Positions 54,191 through 61,077 of a DNA stretch of 64,000 nt are shown one piece after another (within the stretch, counting starts at the first letter, position 1; every line of letters starts with the position of its first letter). Where the stretch lies: contig NC_019771.1 in NCBI RefSeq assembly GCF_000317695.1, positions 3,538,001-3,602,000 on the forward strand. Reading direction: 5' to 3'. A model generated the notes under the pieces. The model had not been told where the DNA came from and ran no database searches. It worked only from the letters and a program-made list of their open reading frames with translations. Origin of the DNA: Anabaena cylindrica PCC 7122 (lineage in GTDB: Bacteria; Cyanobacteriota; Cyanobacteriia; Cyanobacteriales; Nostocaceae). Made by a program: the position numbers and the translations under genes.

Positions 54191-54218
54191 GCGTTCCCAG
54201 CCAGAGGCTAAGAACGAG
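54191..54218. repeat. Partial CTCGTTCC palindrome in hgl operon
   Basis: GCGTTCCCAGCCAGAGGC and AAGAACGAG are a reduced relative of the 6211 element, lying in the 190 bp hglC-hglA gap, just past the hglC stop. Confidence 0.5.
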
Positions 54219-54228
54219 AATTAATGAT

Positions 54229-57200
54229 TTATTTTTCTTCGCTGAGTAGGGTTTGAGCGCAAGCCAATTGTAGTTGGATAATTTCGCTCATTTGTTGACT
54301 AAAGTCTTGTCTGGCGTGTAAGAAGCTAGTATGTGCTTGTGTTAATTTTGAATTATTGGCACTCAGCTTTTGATACTGAGAAAGTTTTAAATCATTCATA
54401 CTAATTGTGTTACTAGTTTCTTGAGTGATTAGAGGTGGGGTTAATGTTGATGGGATATTTGGCTTTTGACTGCTAGTTAACTCTGAAGATTGTAATTGTT
54501 CTCTAGTTTTTAAACCGTTATCCATGATAGTTTTCATGGTGTTTTTTTCTGGGTGAGAGTAAATATCACTAGGGGCAAATTTGGCTGGAGGTTGTAAGGA
54601 ATTGATGATTTTATACTCTGGGTAATTGGAAATTATCTGCTGTTGCTTTATTTGAGTAGCTTTTTGGAAAAGCTTACGGTTATCCTCATTCAAAATTGCA
54701 GCAGTTATGGAATTACCACCTAAGGTAATTTTTCTCAGAGTAGATTTATTTTGTTTTCCAGTAACTGAGGATAGGTTATAAAGCGGAGATAAATCTAAAT
54801 GCACTCCATGACTAAGCAATTTTGCTAGTGCTTTAACAAGTGAACTATGATCATCTATTCCGCGTCGGTTTAGGGATACGGTGATGTGTTCTTGATTGCT
54901 AAGATTTTTATCTATCCAACGAGAACAAATACCACCTGCACCTGCTTCAATAAATATTTTTGCACCGTCAGCGTAGACGCGATTAACTAAGCGGGGAAAG
55001 TCGAGTTGCTGACATAATCCTTTGGCAATGTTGTGAGCAATTTCTTGACTATTAAGTGTAGTTGGTTGATACTCAGCAGCGGAATAAAAAGTAATACCAG
55101 GGATGGTTTGTGCTGGTAAAGTGTATAATTTTTCCAGTTCTTGGGACTCTGATTCCATTGCTTGACAATGAATCACATGATCAAAAGGAGCAGGAAAAGC
55201 GTTACAACCAAGAGTTTTAATGACTCGCTCGCAAGCTACTGGTTCACCGGCGATTAATACTTCTTCTGATGTATTAATCTGTGTCAAGTAAACGCGAGGT
55301 TCGTTTTTTAAACACTCTCTGACTTGTGCTGGAGTGGCCATGAGAACGTAATTGCTCCAGAAATTATCATCTGAAGTTATGGAAGCTTTTGGTAGTCCCC
55401 AATACTCACGTACAGCATTTTTGGGGCCAGATAATCTATCTCCAAACAAGGCTGATGAGTTAAAGGTATTACTTACTTCATAAAAATTGCTCCATACTCC
55501 TTGAGCAACCATCATGCTAGTTTCACCTAAGCTATATCCAAAGATATATTTGGGTTTGATTTGAAAATCATCGGTGATAATTGTGGAGATGAGTCTGGTA
55601 AATAGCACTTCGGCTTCAAACATGGCCAGAGAATCATCAAACAATTTTTTTTCTAGAGTTTCCAGTTGTCGAGTTGACAATTTACTCAAACTTCTGGGAA
55701 ATACTAGTTTTTCAACATCCGCTGCACGTTCGTATAGACTTTTGACAATTACATCATCGAAGGCTTTAGGAAATAAGCGGAAGAGACTGCGACCAATACC
55801 GAGATAAGAATTGACAGCGGCGGGATAAATATAGGCAATTTCTCCATCTTTTCCTAGTGGTTTAGGTGTAAAATAACTACCTATGGGAGTTTGCCAATCT
55901 TTACCATTTTCAAAGGCATTTGTTACACCTTTTTTAGCTGAGTTAATTTCTTTGAGTAATTCTTTTTGGTTGCGTCCAGTGAGAGAAAGTGTATATTTGG
56001 CTTCGGTATGCTGTTGAAATTCGACAAATGTTTGACTAGCAACATCTTTGAGGGAATCAGCATTTTCAATTGTTTGTTGCAAATTATCCAGTGCTGCAAA
56101 TAAGCTAGACTGGTCATTAGCGGCAATGGGTAACAGATGAAAAGGTCTTGATTCTAAATATCTACTGCTGCGTTCTGTTTGTTGGGTTTCTTCTGATAAG
56201 ATCACATGGGCAAAAGAACCGTCACAGCCGATACTATTAATGGCAGAAATTCTGCATTTGACCTCTTTTTGTGAAAACCAAGGTCTGGATTCGGTAGCGA
56301 CGTAAAAGGGGCTACCTTCCCATACTTGGGGTGTTTTGACACCAGACCAATTGGGGGTTCCGGGAATATATCTGTGGTAAAGACTCAGTGCGGTTTTGAT
56401 TAAACTAGCGATTCCAGAAGCGACAAAGGTATGACCAATATTGGCTTTGACGCTACCAATAGCACAGTGTAAACCATCTCCTACGGGGGGATAAGCTTGG
56501 AGGATACCGTTAATTTCGGCTTCGTCTTCTGTGGGAATTCCACTACCGCAGACTTCTAAATAGTTGACTTCTGTGGGTTGAATACCTGCTTGTTGAAAGG
56601 CTTGTTTGCATACTTGAGTAATGGTGGCACTATCTATCGCCATTGAGGAGGATTGACCAATGCTAATGCCATTGATTACTGCGTAGATGCGTTGATTGTT
56701 TTGCAATGCTGTATCATGTCGTTGGATAACAACTGCACCTGCACCTTCTCCTACATTCCAACCGTCGGCTTTTTCGTCAAAACTTAAGGTATTGATTCCT
56801 GTATTGAGTTTTCCTAATTGACTGCGGAGTAAGACGTTTTCGACACCACCAGCTAAGTCAATTCCACCTATAACTACAGCCTCAACTTCGTTGGTAGCTA
56901 GTAGCATTTCTGCTAGTTCTAAAGCTTTGAAAGCTGCTGTTTCTACAGCACTAATAGTGAAAGAAGGACCAGAAAAATTCCATAGGGAAGAAATGCGACT
57001 GGCCATAATGTTGCCGACATAACTGATAATTTCACCAAGATCAACTTGTGGGTGAATACTATCTTTGAGTATTGTTTCTAGTTCGGTAATTTTTTCTGGT
57101 GATACGGCAATTTCTAAGCTGTTCAAGCCGTCTTTAAGTTGCCAAGATGAATTCCAACGTTGTTGTAATTGGTGTACAGATAGTTCTGTATCGGCAGCGA

Positions 57201-57570
57201 TAATTACTGCGACATTAGCACCTGGGGATATTTTGGCATCTTTGAGGGCGCGATCGCACACCTTCAATAATAAAAGTTGTTGCGGGTTGATTTTTTCAAC
57301 TTCGTTGGGGGGGATTTTGTAAGCTAAGGTATCAATTTCAAAATCGCTAATATACGCGCCCTGCGGTGCTTTTCCGGCTTCTAAACCATACTTTTGCAGT
57401 AACTTTTCCTGCTCATTAATGCCATGCCATCTTTTTTCGGGCAGGGGAATAAAATGCTGTTTTCCGTCGTAAATGCTGCTCTCGAAAGCATCTAAATCGC
57501 CACATTCACCAAAAAAGGCATCCATACCGACGATAGCCATTTTTGCAGTCATATCTTGTTGAATACTCAT
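54229..57570 (-). CDS. hglC: Heterocyst glycolipid CLF/KS-like and acyltransferase HglC
   Basis: The 1113-residue product has a ketosynthase-like N-terminal domain (~1-460) with Thr at the place of the catalytic Cys (SAVETAAFKALEL), EVCGSGIPTEDEAEI in place of the usual His motif, and GSVKANIGHT; it is probably a chain-length-factor-like partner. An acyltransferase domain (~550-930) has the active Ser in KYIFGYSLGETSMM. The last ~180 residues are a low-complexity helical tail. The PfaB/PfaC-like organisation fits the hgl pathway. Its ATG overlaps the hglD stop by 4 bp. Confidence 0.88.
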   Translation of the reverse strand: MSIQQDMTAKMAIVGMDAFFGECGDLDAFESSIYDGKQHFIPLPEKRWHGINEQEKLLQKYGLEAGKAPQGAYISDFEIDTLAYKIPPNEVEKINPQQLLLLKVCDRALKDAKISPGANVAVIIAADTELSVHQLQQRWNSSWQLKDGLNSLEIAVSPEKITELETILKDSIHPQVDLGEIISYVGNIMASRISSLWNFSGPSFTISAVETAAFKALELAEMLLATNEVEAVVIGGIDLAGGVENVLLRSQLGKLNTGINTLSFDEKADGWNVGEGAGAVVIQRHDTALQNNQRIYAVINGISIGQSSSMAIDSATITQVCKQAFQQAGIQPTEVNYLEVCGSGIPTEDEAEINGILQAYPPVGDGLHCAIGSVKANIGHTFVASGIASLIKTALSLYHRYIPGTPNWSGVKTPQVWEGSPFYVATESRPWFSQKEVKCRISAINSIGCDGSFAHVILSEETQQTERSSRYLESRPFHLLPIAANDQSSLFAALDNLQQTIENADSLKDVASQTFVEFQQHTEAKYTLSLTGRNQKELLKEINSAKKGVTNAFENGKDWQTPIGSYFTPKPLGKDGEIAYIYPAAVNSYLGIGRSLFRLFPKAFDDVIVKSLYERAADVEKLVFPRSLSKLSTRQLETLEKKLFDDSLAMFEAEVLFTRLISTIITDDFQIKPKYIFGYSLGETSMMVAQGVWSNFYEVSNTFNSSALFGDRLSGPKNAVREYWGLPKASITSDDNFWSNYVLMATPAQVRECLKNEPRVYLTQINTSEEVLIAGEPVACERVIKTLGCNAFPAPFDHVIHCQAMESESQELEKLYTLPAQTIPGITFYSAAEYQPTTLNSQEIAHNIAKGLCQQLDFPRLVNRVYADGAKIFIEAGAGGICSRWIDKNLSNQEHITVSLNRRGIDDHSSLVKALAKLLSHGVHLDLSPLYNLSSVTGKQNKSTLRKITLGGNSITAAILNEDNRKLFQKATQIKQQQIISNYPEYKIINSLQPPAKFAPSDIYSHPEKNTMKTIMDNGLKTREQLQSSELTSSQKPNIPSTLTPPLITQETSNTISMNDLKLSQYQKLSANNSKLTQAHTSFLHARQDFSQQMSEIIQLQLACAQTLLSEEK

Positions 57571-58928
57571 TTGCTGACTTCCCCCTGTTCCAAAATTAAA
57601 TGAGAGTTGGTTCCACCAAATCCAAATGCGCTTAAAGCTACGTGCTTAGTTCCTTTACTCGGCCAAGGTGTGGCAGTTCTGACAATGTTTTGAGGCGAAA
57701 TAACATTATGCTCAGAACCCATAGGTTCACTGATATCTATGGTCGCAGGGATAACACCGTGTGACATACTTAAAATCGTCTTTGTTATCCCCACCATGCC
57801 GGCAGCAACGAGTAAATGACCAACATTAGTTTTAGCCGAACCCACCAAAGGCGTTGCTTGGTGTTGACCAAAAAAGCCTTCAACAGAGTTGCATTCTGTG
57901 GTATCTCCCAACAAAGTGCCGGTCGCGTGACACTCTAAATAATCTATTGTTTGGGGGTTAAGGTTAGCCTCAGCGTATGCTCTTTGGTACGCGAGAGTTT
58001 GTCCTTGAGCATTAGGACTGAGGAGGTGCTTACCTTTACCATCATTAGATAGACCATTACCGCAGATTGTTGCTAAAATGCGATCGCCATCTCGAACAGC
58101 ATCACTGTATCTTTTCAGCATTACCATCCCAATCCCTTCGGAGGTAATTAACCCGCGTGATGCCTTATCTAGAGGACGACTAATGCCATTTTCGGGATAT
58201 CCTTGAATACCGGAAAACAACATTCTTAAAAACAACGGATCTGAACAACTAATAGCACCAGCTAACATCAAATCAGCTTTACCAGATTGTAGATAATGGG
58301 ATGCTAATTTAATGGCATAAAATGCTGATGAACAGGCAGCATCTATACAGCAATGAGTTCCAGAAAGAGAAAATGCACGGGAAATTATAGCAGCAGGTAA
58401 GCCGCTCACCATAGCATTATATGGAGATGCTTTAGCGGCAGTTAATGCACCACCTAAACGGAAGTCTTTTTCCTGTAAAAGTTCACCAATTGCAGGTTCA
58501 ATTGTTTGCTGATAAAGAGGAGCAAATAATTGATTAGAAGCTTTGGTTGGTAAAGAGAGAGTTCCTAAAATTACGCCACATTTTGAGAGTGCAGTTTTAT
58601 TTCCCCAATAACCACTTTGGATAATGGCTTGTTTGGCAGCATACAATGACCATTTAAAGGTATTGTCTAAGCTTTCTACAAATACCCCAGGTAAATTGTA
58701 ATCACTAGCATCAAACTTAAAGTCACGGATAAATCCACCTTTAAGAAAGTAGAATTTTTCCGGTTTACCTTTTTCAGAATCGTAGAATATAGCAGGATCA
58801 ATTCCCAAATCCGCTACACTTAATGGTGATGTAGAATCTTTTTCTTCGGTAAGATTCTGCCAAAATTCTTCAGGATTTTTAGCATCGGGAAAGAGGCAAG
58901 ATAACCCGATAATAGCTATTTTTTCCAC
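57567..58928 (-). CDS. hglD: Beta-ketoacyl synthase HglD
   Basis: The 453-residue product is a stand-alone ketosynthase. The active-site Cys lies in CCIDAACSSAFYAIKLA (~residue 194), and the two His in ECHATGTLLGDTTE (~332) and SAKTNVGHLLVAAGM (~367). It should elongate the polyketide with HglC as partner. An upstream gap of 312 bp holds two repeat elements. Start ATG 58926-58928. The gene name is by synteny and domain with Anabaena hglD. Confidence 0.88.
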   Translation of the reverse strand: MEKIAIIGLSCLFPDAKNPEEFWQNLTEEKDSTSPLSVADLGIDPAIFYDSEKGKPEKFYFLKGGFIRDFKFDASDYNLPGVFVESLDNTFKWSLYAAKQAIIQSGYWGNKTALSKCGVILGTLSLPTKASNQLFAPLYQQTIEPAIGELLQEKDFRLGGALTAAKASPYNAMVSGLPAAIISRAFSLSGTHCCIDAACSSAFYAIKLASHYLQSGKADLMLAGAISCSDPLFLRMLFSGIQGYPENGISRPLDKASRGLITSEGIGMVMLKRYSDAVRDGDRILATICGNGLSNDGKGKHLLSPNAQGQTLAYQRAYAEANLNPQTIDYLECHATGTLLGDTTECNSVEGFFGQHQATPLVGSAKTNVGHLLVAAGMVGITKTILSMSHGVIPATIDISEPMGSEHNVISPQNIVRTATPWPSKGTKHVALSAFGFGGTNSHLILEQGEVSK

Positions 58929-58999
58929 TCTTGAAATCCTCGTTGGGGCATAAGACGTTGTTCAGGATTTACGCTATTCCCCCAATCGCGGTTTTTTGT

Positions 59000-59127
59000 G
59001 TAGGTTGGGTTGACGCAAGGAAACCCAACATTGTGTGAAAGGGAACTCTTAACGGTTTGTTCCTCTTCGTTCCCTATTCCCTTCTTGGTAAATTTGTTGG
59101 GTTGCGCTGTCGCTTCACCCAACCTAC
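59000..59127. repeat. GTAGGTTGGGT inverted-repeat element
   Basis: GTAGGTTGGGT (59000-59010) and its exact complement ACCCAACCTAC (59117-59127) bracket 128 bp with no credible gene. It adjoins a TATAGC-type element directly. The small minus-strand frame across it is repeat-derived. Confidence 0.75.
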
Positions 59128-59240
59128 TATAGCCTTTCCCACTCTAGTTAGATACAAAATTACTCCTCCCCAACCCTCCCCTTGGTAAGGTGCGCGACAG
59201 CGCGGGTGGGGTGTATTTCATGAGCTTGGGAATTGCTATA
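59128..59240. repeat. TATAGC-type palindromic element, copy 9, in hgl operon
   Basis: A 113 bp element runs from TATAGCCTTTCCCACTC to GGAATTGCTATA. It is a near-identical inverted copy of the one at 37619, ending exactly at the stop codon of the KR-DH gene. Confidence 0.9.
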
Positions 59241-60971
59241 TTACTTCTTATTTAACGTTTTCATTGGCCAAATAACTGCTTTTGCTCCTAATATTCGTGA
59301 GTATATTTTTCCTTCACGATTGTGGATAATAAAATTGACAGTTGCACCAGTATCTGTTTTAGCTTTGACTTCACAGGAAACATAAAATGGGATGTTGAAT
59401 GGTACAGCCAAATATTGTTCACAGTAAGTTAATTGTCCTGGTAAACAAACTTCTTGATGTACATGATTTAACCATAACCATAGGGTTTGGGTACTCAAAT
59501 CAATGATGTAAGGGTTATGCCATTTAACGGGAAATTGTCCTTGTTGTTTGGCTGAGATTTCTTGCCAACAACACTCGGCTGTCAGTTTTTCTGAGCTAAT
59601 GTTTAAAATTCTGGTGATTTCTTGAAAAGCTGGGCCATGAAATAAGGACAAATCGCCATTTTGATAAAATCCTTTACCAGTGGTAGTGACGATATTATCT
59701 TCTCTGAGATCCATTGATTCATAAATGGGTGCTTCTGGCATATTTTTTACCAGTTTAATCAGAGAACTGAAATGATAGAGAGTTCTTCCCTCAGGAGTTT
59801 TACTCAATATTTTGGTTTGAAATTCAACAAAGTCACCCTCACTTTTAGCTACTTCTTGTATTTCTAGAATATGTTCGTTTGCCAAGGTTGAGTTAAAAGT
59901 AATGCCCTTCAAAACTTTGAAATCTTGGCAACTGAAATATGTATAACCCGGATAAATTTCTTCACAACCATTAACCATCCATGATTTAGCACAGGTGGCT
60001 GGTAATACTGGTGAACCTGCAATTGTATGATCATACAAAAATGGATTTTCTGCTAATGTCATCCGTCGGCGAATGCGGTAGCTGCGGAGTTCGGAGCCTA
60101 AAGGCATCGCCGGGGGAATCATGGTGCTACCAATGACAATTTGTGTATTATCTTGATAAGCGGGATACAGTTCATTAACTAACATTTGTGTACCAACTTC
60201 TAGAGGAATAATGCTAATTCCTCTTTCGGCAAATGCTTTTTTTAATTGTGGTGTCACCATACCACTATCCCAACCACCCCAATTAATTGCGACTACATGA
60301 CATTGAGGATAATTTTGCTTGATTTGATGGGCTGATTTATTGAGAATTTCGTTAGCAATGGCGTAATCACTTTGACCGATATTGCCATAAAAACCAGTCA
60401 CAGAAGAAAATAACACTAAATGCTGTAATTGCTGAGGATGAACACAAGAAAGTAAATTTTGCAATCCTTGAACTTTGGCGTTGTAAACCTTGTCAAAGTC
60501 TTCTTGTGTTTTCTTTTCAATTAACTTATCAGCTAAATTACCAGCACCGTGAATAATGCCTGTAATTTGTCCAAGTTTTTGAGATACAGTATTGAGTTTT
60601 TCTTGCAAAGCTACTGTATCAGTGACATCAACGCTGATATATTCTGCCTTTGCACCTGCTGCTGCAATTGCCTCTAAGGTCTTTTTGATTTCTCGGCTAG
60701 AATTAATTTCATTAAATATCTTTTGTACCATCATGGGTGTTGGTTTCTCTCCTTGAGAAATCAGATTTTCCATGATGCGTTTTTTCAAAGCAGAATCGTC
60801 TAAACAATCACGAGTATATTCTGGTTCTGTGGTAATTTCAGAACGACCAAGTAGAATAAATTTACAAGGTTGATTTTGTGCTAATTTAATGGTGCATTGT
60901 GCAGTGATTCCTTTGGCTCCACCACTGACGACGAAGACAGATGATGGGCTAATTTGAAGTGTTGCTGTCAT
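59241..60971 (-). CDS. Polyketide ketoreductase-dehydratase (KR-DH) of the hgl cluster
   Basis: The 576-residue product has a catalytic ketoreductase domain (~1-270: FVVSGGAKGITAQCTIKL, GIIHGAGNLADKL, Ser/Tyr region LFSSVTGFYGNIGQSDYAIAN). A hotdog-type dehydratase-like domain follows (~310-560: NPFLYDHTIAGSPVLPATCA, SLFHGPAFQEITRI). The structural half of a KR is absent from this chain and sits instead at the end of the upstream gene. In Anabaena this position carries hglF/hglG; the exact name is uncertain. Start ATG 60969-60971. Confidence 0.85.
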   Translation of the reverse strand: MTATLQISPSSVFVVSGGAKGITAQCTIKLAQNQPCKFILLGRSEITTEPEYTRDCLDDSALKKRIMENLISQGEKPTPMMVQKIFNEINSSREIKKTLEAIAAAGAKAEYISVDVTDTVALQEKLNTVSQKLGQITGIIHGAGNLADKLIEKKTQEDFDKVYNAKVQGLQNLLSCVHPQQLQHLVLFSSVTGFYGNIGQSDYAIANEILNKSAHQIKQNYPQCHVVAINWGGWDSGMVTPQLKKAFAERGISIIPLEVGTQMLVNELYPAYQDNTQIVIGSTMIPPAMPLGSELRSYRIRRRMTLAENPFLYDHTIAGSPVLPATCAKSWMVNGCEEIYPGYTYFSCQDFKVLKGITFNSTLANEHILEIQEVAKSEGDFVEFQTKILSKTPEGRTLYHFSSLIKLVKNMPEAPIYESMDLREDNIVTTTGKGFYQNGDLSLFHGPAFQEITRILNISSEKLTAECCWQEISAKQQGQFPVKWHNPYIIDLSTQTLWLWLNHVHQEVCLPGQLTYCEQYLAVPFNIPFYVSCEVKAKTDTGATVNFIIHNREGKIYSRILGAKAVIWPMKTLNKK

Positions 60972-61077
60972 AATTGCAATTTATAATTTTATGAATGTCT
61001 CACGCAGAGGCGCGGAGGCGGGGAGAGGAAGAGGAGAAGTTTTTGAGTAGGGGCAAGTCATAAATTGCCCCTATAGG

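Noticed and set aside
58916..59122. 68-codon minus-strand frame before hglD
   Set aside because: It is composed of the GTAGGTTGGGT repeat element and has no conserved character.
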